DNA of 16,095 bases from positions 1 through 16,095 of the forward strand of contig CAYPNT010000069.1 in NCBI GenBank assembly GCA_964412235.1, written 5' to 3'. This DNA comes from JAYZQT01 sp964412235. Lineage in GTDB: Bacteria; Pseudomonadota; Alphaproteobacteria; MPNO01; UBA830. Within the stretch, counting starts at the first letter, position 1, and each line of letters begins with the position of its first letter. The position numbers were made by a program, and so were the translations under genes. Under the pieces are notes generated by a model. That model searched no databases. It was not told the DNA's origin and saw only the letters and a list, made by a program, of their open reading frames with translations. This document shows positions 6,815 to 14,822 of the stretch, one piece after another.

Positions 6815-7678
6815 TCATTTAACACCATGTCTCCCGGTATAACCGTTGATTGAACATGGTTTCCAATTCCTAAGAATATCCTTTTTTGTCTGGTAAATTT
6901 CTACCCGAAGTGGAAAACATTCGGCTTCATCGCTGGAGTGTCCAGCGCCGCAGTCCCCACCAGGGCAGGTAGAAAGCCCTGCTAATAAGTCGATTTCGGC
7001 GAAGAGCTCGATGAAATCTCCCGGCCGTACCGGGCTTGATTTCATGAAATACTGATTAGATTCACGAGTATAACCTGTACACATAAAGACGTTGACGACA
7101 TCATGCACATGTCTTTCGGCCTCCTGCAATGACATGTTTTTTGTTTCCGCCAGAGCACTTGTCAGAGTTGAATGGCAACAATAATTATAGTTGTCGCCGG
7201 TTAACAGGTGCTTTGTGTACGGGTCGCAACGAGTGCCAATGACGTCGTGAACACCAGCGCCAAATTCATCAAAGCCATACCAATCTAAGGTGTCATGTGT
7301 GATCGTAGCCATAGGGCGTAGCCAGGGCATGTTGCTCCAGAGTCTGTCTCCGGTCGTCACATGAGTTGCATGCAAGGCCCGTGTTTTGCCACTGTAAAAG
7401 TGTTCTGAAAGATCATTGGAATTCCAAAGATTTAAATCCCCCACCTGCGGCCCCTCAATGCTCACAATTCGGAATAAATGCCCAGCTGGTACATCAAATA
7501 CGCGCGCGTCTCGGGGTGAGATGCTCAACTCGTCTACAAGCGTCATATTATTCCGCACGTTTTTATAAAACTCTCGATCGTAAGTGGGTAGTTTGTCCAA
7601 GGTATAAACTGTTACCGGCTTGACAGCACGGCGCGCGGCGGCGTCTGTCGGCTCAATATTTTGTGCTGGGATTGCCAT
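6815..7678 (-). CDS. DUF1989 family protein (urea carboxylase-associated / carboxyguanidine deiminase-like)
   Basis: 287 residues from ATG 7678-7676, preceded by AAGGAAG (7692-7686) at a 7-nt spacing. The frame extends to 7729, but that addition is low-complexity and would cover an inverted repeat. Family blocks: DARVFDVPAGHLFRIVSIEG, QVGDLNLWNS at 78-87, HVTTGDRLWSNMPWLRPM, HDVIGTRCDPY, and a cysteine-rich block with CPGGDCGAGHSSDEAECFPL at 238-257. DUF1989 proteins accompany urea carboxylase systems, and the CgdA/CgdB members are carboxyguanidine deiminase subunits. No urea carboxylase or allophanate hydrolase is in this window and only one copy is seen, so the substrate here is probably different. 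First gene of the - strand run, 104 bp before the MetE-like gene. Confidence 0.82.
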   Translation of the reverse strand: MAIPAQNIEPTDAAARRAVKPVTVYTLDKLPTYDREFYKNVRNNMTLVDELSISPRDARVFDVPAGHLFRIVSIEGPQVGDLNLWNSNDLSEHFYSGKTRALHATHVTTGDRLWSNMPWLRPMATITHDTLDWYGFDEFGAGVHDVIGTRCDPYTKHLLTGDNYNYCCHSTLTSALAETKNMSLQEAERHVHDVVNVFMCTGYTRESNQYFMKSSPVRPGDFIELFAEIDLLAGLSTCPGGDCGAGHSSDEAECFPLRVEIYQTKKDILRNWKPCSINGYTGRHGVK

Positions 7679-7708
7679 TTTTCTTCTTCCTTCATTTTCT
7701 CGTTTTGA

Positions 7709-7739
7709 TAGCGTTGATATGCTGGCCAATACAACGCTA
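7709..7739. repeat. Perfect 8-bp inverted repeat, candidate operator
   Basis: TAGCGTTG (7709-7716) and CAACGCTA (7732-7739) are exact reverse complements with a 15-bp spacer. Arm centres are 23 bp apart, about two helical turns, as expected for a dimeric regulator. It lies 30 bp before the DUF1989 start codon, in the divergent promoter region. Confidence 0.5.
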
Positions 7740-7902
7740 ATCCAGTGTTACAAGATGGATGAGTTCAATTTAGACGTCAAAATATTAGATTAATCAGCCA
7801 ATATTATGTCTCTCGAACATTCCTATGCTTTTTATAGGCTGGGCTTGTTAGGATGCGCTAGCTTTCCTTTTATGCGACAATAGCATATCGGATGTTTATT
7901 TC

Positions 7903-7906
7903 GGAG
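7903..7906 (+). promoter_or_regulatory. Ribosome-binding site deciding the dioxygenase alpha start
   Basis: GGAG ends 7 nt before ATG 7914 but only 1 nt before the in-frame ATG 7908. The later ATG is therefore the likely start. Confidence 0.65.
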
Positions 7907-7913
7907 AATGCCA

Positions 7914-9161
7914 ATGTCGGAGTTACGTGCGTCTACTGAGCCACCATTGGCCTGGCCACAAAATGATTATACTCATGTGCCATACCGTGTATACACAGAT
8001 CCGAATATATATGCCCGTGAACAGGAGTTTATTTTCCGCGGGGCGACATGGCATTTTCTCTGTCTTGATATAGAAATTCCTAATTCAGGCGACTACAAAA
8101 CCGTGTATATTGGCGACACGCCAGTGATCGTCGTGCGTGATGAAATGGGCGAGATTAACGCCATGGTGAATCGGTGCGCTCACAAGGGGGCACTTCTTTG
8201 TTATCGGGCCCGGGGTAATCTTAGTGAATTAAACTGTATCTATCATAACTGGACTTACAACCTGCGAGGCACTCTCACGGGGGTTGCCTTTCGGCGAGGG
8301 GTAGGCGGCAAAGGTGGTTTAGATGATGATTTTGACTTTTCTCAAAATGGTTTGCAAACGTTGCGAATACAGTGTTTCCGTGGACTTGTCTTTGCTACTT
8401 TTAGCGAGAAAACACTCCCCCTTGAGGAATATATCGGGTCAGAGCTTATCGCCTCAATAGACCGTGTATTTATAAAGCCTCTAAAGGTTATCGGTTATTA
8501 TAGTCAGATGTTTCAGAATAACTGGAAGCTCTACGTGGAGAACAACAAGGATTCTTATCATGCCAGCTTGCTCCACGTGTTTCATAATACGTTCGGCGTA
8601 GTCCGTCCGACTATGGGAGGCGGAATTAAATTGAGCGAGAATGGTTGGCATCATCTGAGTTTTACGGAGCGTACGCGCATTAGTGACGAAACGTTTAGTG
8701 GGGAAAAGGTCCGTTCCTTGGATGAAAGCTATAGCCTTCAGGACTCTGGGTTTATGGAACATTATCTAGAGCTTGGTGATAAGGTTACAAACTCTATTCA
8801 GACAATATTTCCGACGATGGTGATCCAACAGATATTAAACGCGCTTGCAATTCGACAACTTGTTCCTCGCGGTGTCGAAAAGGCTGAATTAATGTGGACG
8901 ATCCTGGGGTTTGCTGAAGATGACGCCGCTATGACGAAGCATCGCGTAAAGACCAATAACCTAGTAGGACCGGCTGGCTTTATTTCTATGGAGGATGGTG
9001 TTGTAGGCGGTTTTGTGCAACGTGCCGCTAAAGCTGACCCAGAAGCCACAACCGTGTTGCCAATGGGTGGCTCTCGGATTGAACCAAGTGAGGGGTCACG
9101 GGTCACGGAAGCTGCTGTCCGTGGATTTTGGAAGGGGTGGCGGGAATTTATGGAGCTTTAA
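7914..9161 (+). CDS. Rieske ring-hydroxylating dioxygenase, large (alpha) subunit, anthranilate/ortho-halobenzoate type
   Basis: 415 residues from ATG 7914. The Rieske [2Fe-2S] ligands are C-A-H at residues 88-90 and C-I-Y-H at 108-111. The mononuclear iron motif is NNKDSYHASLLH, with Asp213, His216 and His221. Whole-length similarity is to the anthranilate 1,2-dioxygenase AndAc / ortho-halobenzoate dioxygenase group: VPYRVYTDPNIY, FRRGVGGKGG, RQLVPRG and the C-terminal RGFWKGWREFM. Such enzymes add O2 to an aromatic ring, often releasing ammonia, halide or CO2. The small subunit follows after 1 nt. A ferredoxin and reductase are needed but none is in the window. The exact aromatic substrate cannot be read from sequence. 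Confidence 0.9.
   Translation: MSELRASTEPPLAWPQNDYTHVPYRVYTDPNIYAREQEFIFRGATWHFLCLDIEIPNSGDYKTVYIGDTPVIVVRDEMGEINAMVNRCAHKGALLCYRARGNLSELNCIYHNWTYNLRGTLTGVAFRRGVGGKGGLDDDFDFSQNGLQTLRIQCFRGLVFATFSEKTLPLEEYIGSELIASIDRVFIKPLKVIGYYSQMFQNNWKLYVENNKDSYHASLLHVFHNTFGVVRPTMGGGIKLSENGWHHLSFTERTRISDETFSGEKVRSLDESYSLQDSGFMEHYLELGDKVTNSIQTIFPTMVIQQILNALAIRQLVPRGVEKAELMWTILGFAEDDAAMTKHRVKTNNLVGPAGFISMEDGVVGGFVQRAAKADPEATTVLPMGGSRIEPSEGSRVTEAAVRGFWKGWREFMEL
9152..9155 (+). promoter_or_regulatory. Ribosome-binding site supporting the TTG start of the beta subunit
   Basis: GGAG inside the last codons of the alpha gene lies 7 nt before TTG 9163. It indicates that the beta subunit begins there, 1 nt after the alpha stop. 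Confidence 0.6.
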
Positions 9162-9162
9162 A

Positions 9163-9657
9163 TTGCAAGGTAATACGAACAATTCTAGCGTTGGTGACGT
9201 CTACACAGCTATCTTGGGTTTAATGACGGCGTACGTTCATTCGATCGATGATGATCGTCTTGAAGAATGGCCTGATTTTTTCACTGACAATGGATCTTAT
9301 CGTGTGACCACGAGAGAGAATATTGATCTTGGCCTGCCGGTCTCTTTGATATTTTGTGATGGTAAGGGGATGTTGTCAGATCGTATTTCAGCCTTGCGAA
9401 AGGCTAATATCTTTGAGCCCCAAGTCTATTGTCACACTTTAGGTTTACCAGAAATCGTGAAAAGTACTAACGAGCATCACAGTGTAAGGACTAATTTTTC
9501 TATAATACGTACTATGCAAGAGGGGGATATGTCGGTGTTCGCTTGTGGTCGTTATTTTGATCGGATTGTCGAAGACAATGATGTTCTGCGGTTTCAGGAG
9601 CGAATAGTAGTGCTCGACTCGCGGCGAGTGGATACTTTGTTGGTTATTCCACTTTGA
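9163..9657 (+). CDS. Ring-hydroxylating dioxygenase, small (beta) subunit
   Basis: 164 residues from TTG 9163, close to the roughly 160 residues of AndAd-type small subunits. The open frame reaches back to 9013 inside the alpha gene, but that part is out-of-frame alpha sequence; no ATG occurs before the one at about 9220. Family features are the SnoaL/NTF2-like pattern: TAYVHSIDDDRLEEWPDFF near 22-40, GSYRVTTREN, DRISALRKANIFEPQ, and a final VVLDSRRVDTLLVIPL. The beta subunit is structural in the alpha3beta3 hexamer and carries no iron. Coupling to alpha through the 1-nt gap suits equal production. The gene converges with the ABC transporter operon, 81 bp away. Confidence 0.87.
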   Translation: MQGNTNNSSVGDVYTAILGLMTAYVHSIDDDRLEEWPDFFTDNGSYRVTTRENIDLGLPVSLIFCDGKGMLSDRISALRKANIFEPQVYCHTLGLPEIVKSTNEHHSVRTNFSIIRTMQEGDMSVFACGRYFDRIVEDNDVLRFQERIVVLDSRRVDTLLVIPL

Positions 9658-9738
9658 GTTTGAAAATCTCGCGTAGGACTCTTTTAACAGCAGTTAAACG
9701 CTGGTTATATGATAGTTAAAGATTGTTTATAGGAATTA

Positions 9739-11601
9739 TCAAGTTAGGGTAGGTGCATCTGCAGCTTGATTTACTAGTTCTTTTGGAATGTCATCAAAAG
9801 ATGCGTAGTTATAGGCGTATAAGCGGGCGTAAAGGCCTTTCTCGGCGATTAGGTCCTTGTGGTTCCCCATTTCGACGATACGACCGTCATTTAATACTAT
9901 AATACGATCAGCGCCACGGATTGTTGTTAGCCGATGGGCAATTATGATGGCGGTACGCCCCTTAAGAAGCTGCAACAAGGCTGTTTGGATACGCCGTTCA
10001 GTATAACTGTCAATACTCGCCGTTGCTTCGTCCAGAACAAGAATAGGTGCGTTGGCAACTAGCGCTCTTGCGAAGCTCAATAACTGACGTTGACCAAGTG
10101 AGAGGTTGCGGCCCTGTTGGTCGAGGACCGTGTCATATCCGTCGCGTAGTTGCGTAATAAAGTCGTGCGCCCCGACGAGTGTTGCGGCCCGTTCGACCTC
10201 CTTTCGACTGGCTTTGTGATTACTGAAGCGTAAGTTCTCCATGACGGTACCAGTGAACAAGTAGGGATCCTGTAAAACCATCGCGATATTACGTGCGAGG
10301 GCGTCCTTTGTGTAATATCGTATATCACTCCCGTCGATAGTAATGGTGCCGGTCCCAATTTTGTAGAATCTGTGTAGCAGCGAAGTGATAGAGGTTTTTC
10401 CAGAGCCTGTCGGCCCTACCAAAGCGATCGTTTCACCGGGTTTTATAGAAAAGCTAATATCTCTCAATATTAGTTGGTCCTTGACATAGCCGAAGCTGAC
10501 ATTCTCAAACTCGATTGCACCTTTAACTCTGTTTGGATTCAACGCAGAAGGTCTGTCGGTTATTGCGAGCGGAACATCAAGTACTTCAAAGATCCTTTGT
10601 CCGGACGCCATAGCACGTTGCATGACACTATATTGAATAGTGAGTGAGCGAATAGGGTCGAAAAATCTTTGAACATAAAAAAGAAAGGCGACCATAACGC
10701 CAACCTCCATCGCGCCGTCGAGGACCAGACCTCCGCCGATAATAACAACAATGGCGAGAGCTGCCCCGGTTAGGGTGTCCACAATGGGTACCATGACTTG
10801 AGCATACTTTGCGGAGCGCAAATGTGCGTTCAGGTTGCTTCGGGCAAGGTCATCGTAAAGCCGGGCGTTTACCGTTTCCCTTCGCATTCCCTGGATCGTG
10901 CGGATGGCGTGCACCATCTCTGCTAGTGCGCCATTAGTGATAGAGTTGGTTTCGCGTGCTCTACGAAACGCTAGCCGGGCCCGTGGTAACCAAACGGCTC
11001 TTACTATCGCTAACGTGGGTACCAAGGCCAAAGAGACTAATCCGAGCTCTAGGTTTAAACTCAGCATGATAACAACAATCCCAACTAGTAACACAATATC
11101 GCCAAATGCTGTGATTGAATTTTCAAGAAACTCCTGGAGCGAATTCACGTCCCCTTGAAGTCGAGACATCATCCGGCCTACTTCTGTTTTGTCCATAAAA
11201 GAGAGCGATACGTTTTGGAGGTGGGCAAACATCGCTCGGCGAAGATCAAAAATGACGCGTTCGCCAATAAGCCCAACTAGCCTATCTTGAACATAGTTTG
11301 CGGCGTAACTTACTGAGATAAAACCTAGAAACACAGTAACTGTGATCAGTAGATAATTCTGGTCACTAGAAATAATGGCGTCGTCGATAGTGTGTCGAAT
11401 GATTAACGGAATTGATAGCTGAGCCGCGGTATAAATTAGGACCGCGCCGATAGCAGCTAGCACTCCGCGGCGATATTGTCGTACGTACCCAATAAATCTG
11501 CGAATTACTTTGCGATCGTATAGTGACCCGAAAATTTCTTCGTCTCGGCTAAATTGTGACCCTACGACGGCTTTTGGCGGGCGTGTATTGGATTTTGTCA
11601 T
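9739..11601 (-). CDS. ABC exporter half-transporter, canonical-ATP-site subunit
   Basis: 620 residues from ATG 11601-11599, whose ATGA overlaps the stop of the partner gene. Six-helix type I exporter domain at about 45-320, then a nucleotide-binding domain: Walker A GPTGSGKTS (396-404), Q-loop Gln444, signature LSLGQ (500-504), Walker B ILVLDE (520-525) with catalytic Glu525, and His556 in the switch loop. The signature differs from LSGGQ at its third position. Together with the partner's missing glutamate this is the pattern of asymmetric heterodimeric exporters such as TM287/288, BmrCD or LmrCD. It probably exports a hydrophobic or amphipathic compound across the inner membrane. The substrate is unknown. 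Confidence 0.9.
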   Translation of the reverse strand: MTKSNTRPPKAVVGSQFSRDEEIFGSLYDRKVIRRFIGYVRQYRRGVLAAIGAVLIYTAAQLSIPLIIRHTIDDAIISSDQNYLLITVTVFLGFISVSYAANYVQDRLVGLIGERVIFDLRRAMFAHLQNVSLSFMDKTEVGRMMSRLQGDVNSLQEFLENSITAFGDIVLLVGIVVIMLSLNLELGLVSLALVPTLAIVRAVWLPRARLAFRRARETNSITNGALAEMVHAIRTIQGMRRETVNARLYDDLARSNLNAHLRSAKYAQVMVPIVDTLTGAALAIVVIIGGGLVLDGAMEVGVMVAFLFYVQRFFDPIRSLTIQYSVMQRAMASGQRIFEVLDVPLAITDRPSALNPNRVKGAIEFENVSFGYVKDQLILRDISFSIKPGETIALVGPTGSGKTSITSLLHRFYKIGTGTITIDGSDIRYYTKDALARNIAMVLQDPYLFTGTVMENLRFSNHKASRKEVERAATLVGAHDFITQLRDGYDTVLDQQGRNLSLGQRQLLSFARALVANAPILVLDEATASIDSYTERRIQTALLQLLKGRTAIIIAHRLTTIRGADRIIVLNDGRIVEMGNHKDLIAEKGLYARLYAYNYASFDDIPKELVNQAADAPTLT

Positions 11602-13532
11602 TCCAATTCCCCCTGTGCAGCCTGGTTTCTGTCGCGCTCCGGTTCTGTGGAGTTTTTATTTTGTAACGAAAATAGTTTTGCGTAGCGTCCTTGTTGGAAA
11701 ATTAGATTGCTGTGACTACCCCGTTCAACAATATGACCAGCTTCTAAAACAATGATCTCGTCACACTCATAGAGCGCGCTTAACCGATGCGATATTATAA
11801 TTGTTGCGGCGTTGGCCATAACCGGCGCAAAGCCCTGACGAATACGGTTTTCTGTAGCTGCGTCGATTGCTGCCATAGAATCATCAAGAATGAGAACAGC
11901 CGGGGCGAGTATGGCGGTTCGTGCAATTGCTGTGCGCTGTTTCTGACCACCCGATAGCGAGACACCGCGCTCTCCGACTAACGTCTGATAGCCCTCGTTT
12001 AACCCGTCGATAAACCCATCAATTTGAGCTATGGCAGCTGAACCGCGTATTTCGCCTTCTTCCACCCACGGGTTGCCATAGGCAATATTGTTCTCCAATG
12101 AGGCGGTAAATAGGAATGGATCTTGTGAGATCACTCTTACCGCGCTTCTCAGGGAGTCTAATGTGGTAGTGCGAATGTCCTGTCCATCAATTGTAATCCT
12201 ACCCGCAATGACGTCGTAATGCCGTATTAACAGGTGGGCAATTGTTGATTTTCCACTGCCGGGGGGGCCGACAATGCCAAGTGTTTTACCACGGCCAACT
12301 TCGAAGGAAATATCGTTGAGAGCGGGCGGTCTGCGGGCGTCGAATGAAGTATCGGTATCATCGTTACTATCGTACGCGAAACTAACGTTTTCAAAACGGA
12401 CGTTACGATCCTTAATTGATAGGGGAGTTGCATCATTTTTTTCGGATATTTCTGGTTCTATATCCAATACAGCGAACAGCCGTCCACCACATGTGGAAGC
12501 ACGGGCCACAGAATTCACCACCAGCCCGAGCTGGCGAACAGGAAGTTGTAGGATCGTTATGAAGGTGAGAAATTCAGTCAAAGTGCCGACTGTGATCGTT
12601 CCGGCAATGACGCGTGAACCTCCTACCCATAATACCAGACCCATGGCGAGATAATATGCAAAGGTCATTTGTGTCGTTGACGAAACTCTTGCCTTAATGC
12701 GTGCGGATGAAAGGTCCATCGCTTCATCTGCGGCCGAATCGTATTTGGCGAGTTCGTGTTTTTCGCCACCAAAGGCCCTTACTACCTTGATACCTGTTAA
12801 ATTCTCGTCCATGATTCTACCAAGAACGGCCATTTGATCCTGAAATGAGAACCACAAAAAACGTAGCTTTAGTCGGGCGGATGCTGAGCGCCAGGCAACA
12901 AATGGGACAAAGCTCAAACTTAATAAACCCAATACCAAATCTGTTGAGATAAGGATCCACGCACCGGCACAGATCAACGCGAGTAAGAGTAGAATTCGCA
13001 ATAGCCCAGTATTAATGAACATACGGACGCCCTCTAGATCGAGCATGCCGCGGGTAATCAACTCTCCAGTATGTATCTGGTCATGGAATGACGAACTCAG
13101 GACTTGCAATTTATTATAAAATTCTTGTCTTAAATCGTAGGCGAGCTTGTGGCCGATCGCTTCGCCATTAAAATTATGAATCAAGGTAAAGATACCGCGT
13201 AGGACGGAGACGCCGAGGAGCAAAAATGCGGCGTGCAGCAGGGCTCTCTGTGCATCTTCCGAGGAGACTGTTTGCGCGCCCAAAAGGCCCAAGGCGCTGT
13301 CGACTGCGTTACCCACCAAGCTTGGAACTGCGAGTTGAAAACCCGCTGCAATGAAGGTCGCTATCACAGCAATAATGACGGACCACTTGTAACGAAATGT
13401 GATCTGAATTATGCGCCATAAAACCTTTGTGTCGCTTATTGCTGCTGTTTGGTTGGCTTCCGCCATGCCGGCGTAGGCCTTCGCATAGGCTCGGGGTGGA
13501 GGTGAGGTTGGGTCGTTGTTGTTGCTGGCCAC
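11598..13532 (-). CDS. ABC exporter half-transporter, degenerate-ATP-site subunit
   Basis: 644 residues from GTG 13532-13530; the start is uncertain because no clear Shine-Dalgarno precedes it and an in-frame ATG lies at 13466. A polar N-terminus is followed by a six-helix exporter domain (about 50-340) and a nucleotide-binding domain: Walker A GPPGSGKST (422-430), Gln470, canonical signature LSGGQ (526-530), Walker B VLILDD (546-551) and His582. The residue after the Walker B aspartate is Asp551 instead of the catalytic Glu, so the ATP site built on this subunit is expected to be non-hydrolytic. An inserted acidic stretch (SNDDTDTSFD) sits early in the nucleotide-binding domain. First gene of a two-gene operon with a 4-base overlap. 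Confidence 0.9.
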   Translation of the reverse strand: MASNNNDPTSPPPRAYAKAYAGMAEANQTAAISDTKVLWRIIQITFRYKWSVIIAVIATFIAAGFQLAVPSLVGNAVDSALGLLGAQTVSSEDAQRALLHAAFLLLGVSVLRGIFTLIHNFNGEAIGHKLAYDLRQEFYNKLQVLSSSFHDQIHTGELITRGMLDLEGVRMFINTGLLRILLLLALICAGAWILISTDLVLGLLSLSFVPFVAWRSASARLKLRFLWFSFQDQMAVLGRIMDENLTGIKVVRAFGGEKHELAKYDSAADEAMDLSSARIKARVSSTTQMTFAYYLAMGLVLWVGGSRVIAGTITVGTLTEFLTFITILQLPVRQLGLVVNSVARASTCGGRLFAVLDIEPEISEKNDATPLSIKDRNVRFENVSFAYDSNDDTDTSFDARRPPALNDISFEVGRGKTLGIVGPPGSGKSTIAHLLIRHYDVIAGRITIDGQDIRTTTLDSLRSAVRVISQDPFLFTASLENNIAYGNPWVEEGEIRGSAAIAQIDGFIDGLNEGYQTLVGERGVSLSGGQKQRTAIARTAILAPAVLILDDSMAAIDAATENRIRQGFAPVMANAATIIISHRLSALYECDEIIVLEAGHIVERGSHSNLIFQQGRYAKLFSLQNKNSTEPERDRNQAAQGELE

Positions 13533-13600
13533 GTTGTTCGTTGTTTATATGTAATGCGTTATGTGAGAGGAAAGAGGATTGCACCAGTTTAGTAAGCTAT

Positions 13601-13631
13601 CCTTGTTATCCTCTAATAGGGGTAATCAAGG
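13601..13631. repeat. Imperfect inverted repeat in the ABC operon leader
   Basis: CCTTGTTATCC pairs with GGGTAATCAAGG, with one bulged base and one mismatch, around an AT-rich centre. It lies 68 bp upstream of the transporter start, in the 148-bp gap before the small basic ORF. It could be an operator or an RNA hairpin in the leader. No U-tract follows on either strand. Confidence 0.4.
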
Positions 13632-13680
13632 CATTTTAACCTTTCTACCAGTGTTGTCCTTGACTTGCGGCTTAATTTGT

Positions 13681-13863
13681 CTACCGGCCGCGGGTAGAAC
13701 CTCTGTTCATGGTTGGACTAATTGGCGAACGTGAAGGTTTAGGCCCAAAAGTTTTGGTAATGTGTTTATTAGAGCCTCCTTGTTTTTCCGAGGTGCTATC
13801 TGATTTTGGTTTTCGAGATTTTTTCATTCCTGGCTTGCGATTTGGACGCTTGTTTCCTGGCAT
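13681..13863 (-). CDS. Small, highly basic, probably disordered protein (hypothetical)
   Basis: 60 residues from ATG 13863-13861, with AAGGA about 7-8 nt upstream. I do not recognise it. It is rich in Lys, Arg, Pro and Ser (10 Lys and 7 Arg against only one Asp and one Glu), starts MPGNKRPNRKPGMKKSRK, and has no cysteines or hydrophobic core, so it should be unstructured and may bind nucleic acid. It lies 72 bp downstream of the interrupted GST gene on the same strand. The ribosome-binding site and position between real genes favour it being expressed, but composition this simple can arise by chance. Confidence 0.4.
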   Translation of the reverse strand: MPGNKRPNRKPGMKKSRKPKSDSTSEKQGGSNKHITKTFGPKPSRSPISPTMNRGSTRGR

Positions 13864-13935
13864 TTTTTTTCCTTCGTCTTTTATGGTGTCATTTTCCGAG
13901 AGGACTATAGTTTTGTTGATTCCTGTTATCGCACG

Positions 13936-14730
13936 CTACACAGACCCAATCATTTCTTTTACCTTAGGCCAACTTTTTGCGCCGTTGACAGCGAGAGAGT
14001 TAGTGAGGTCCGCGGGAACCCAATCTCGTAGTGCAGGTTTAAAACTTTCACGCTCTTGAATGCGAGCATACCAGTCGGCTACGTTTGGGTAACGTTGCCA
14101 AAACGGATCCATGCTGAGCATAGACAAGCGGTTAAGGTATGGTGTTAGGGCCACATCCGCAAGCGAGTAGCGATCTCCGACAATCCATTCCTGGCTTTTC
14201 AAGTTTTTATCCATATCTTCCAGGGTTCGAACGAACTCTGTTACTGCTTCCCGGGCCGTTGAGGAATCCATGCCCAACTCTATCCACTCGCGTTTGCGAG
14301 AACGTTTTACAGGGTCGCGAGTCTCTTTGATAATTTCTTACACTTGTTCAGGTGTATTATTATAAAGAATTGTATTTCGATGTGACGCAGCATATGTAAA
14401 TAAACACGTCATAGGATGAAGGCGTTCGTCTACTCTTTTTGTCCATATTCTCATCGTCGCTAAATCAAAAGCATCGTCAGGCTTTAGCGGTGGATCGGAG
14501 AAAACATCATCTAAATATTCACAATTCACGGTAGATTCGATAATTACTTTTCCGTCATGCACGAGTGTTGGAACGACTGCATTTGGGTTTAGTTTTAAGT
14601 ATGTAGGTGCAAACTGTTCCCCCTTAAGCACGTCTACGTATTGGCTCTCCCATTCTACTTTTTTTTCGTACAAAACAATTCGAACCTTTGCAGCGCAGAC
14701 CGAAGACCCCTGGTGATACAGTGTTAACAT
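13936..14730 (-). pseudogene. Glutathione S-transferase family gene interrupted by one in-frame stop
   Basis: The frame from ATG 14730-14728 is closed by TAA at 14340-14338 after 130 residues, but the same frame then continues without a shift to 13936, giving 264 codons plus the terminal stop with a single internal stop. The N-terminal half is a thioredoxin-fold GST domain: Ser10 and Cys12 in GSSVCAAKVRIVL, LNPNAVVPTLVHDG with the cis-Pro region, and ESTVNCEYL. After the stop the all-helical C-terminal domain is intact, with EWIVGDRYSLADVALTPYL and RYPNVADWYARI. Full-length relatives are about 250-265 residues. GSTs conjugate or reductively cleave electrophiles, including aromatic ethers and halides. 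It could be a recent pseudogene, a strain polymorphism, a sequencing error, or rarely two separately translated parts. Confidence 0.85.
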
Positions 14731-14822
14731 CGTGGCTCCTTAATTTCTCCAGGCGATATTTGGAAAGTTATACAAGTTTGTGACATTACCCGTACGTCTG
14801 GATACCCTTCAAGTAATATGAT

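Larger units (their letters stand above)
7679..7913. promoter_or_regulatory. Divergent control region between the DUF1989 run and the Rieske dioxygenase genes
   Basis: 235 bp without a gene, AT-rich, separating two divergent transcription units. It must hold promoters in both directions. It contains the DUF1989 ribosome-binding site, a perfect 8-bp inverted repeat (7709-7739), a shorter one (TATGC-N7-GCATA, 7871-7887) 26 bp before the dioxygenase start, and the dioxygenase ribosome-binding site. I cannot assign -10/-35 boxes with confidence. Confidence 0.6.

Noticed and set aside
7679..7729. Longer N-terminus for the DUF1989 protein
   Set aside because: ATG 7678 has a well-placed AAGGAAG, and the extension would translate the inverted repeat and control region.
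9013..9162. Upstream extension of the dioxygenase beta subunit inside the alpha gene
   Set aside because: The extra residues are alpha coding sequence read out of frame. A TTG at 9163 with GGAG 7 nt upstream gives the normal small-subunit length.
9658..9738. Possible bidirectional terminator between the dioxygenase and the ABC operon
   Set aside because: AACAGC and GCTGGTT pair only imperfectly and no T-tract follows in either direction.
13709..14059. 116-codon + strand open frame overlapping the GST C-terminal region
   Set aside because: It is antisense to a clear GST domain and to the small basic ORF, has no recognisable motif, and looks like a shadow frame.
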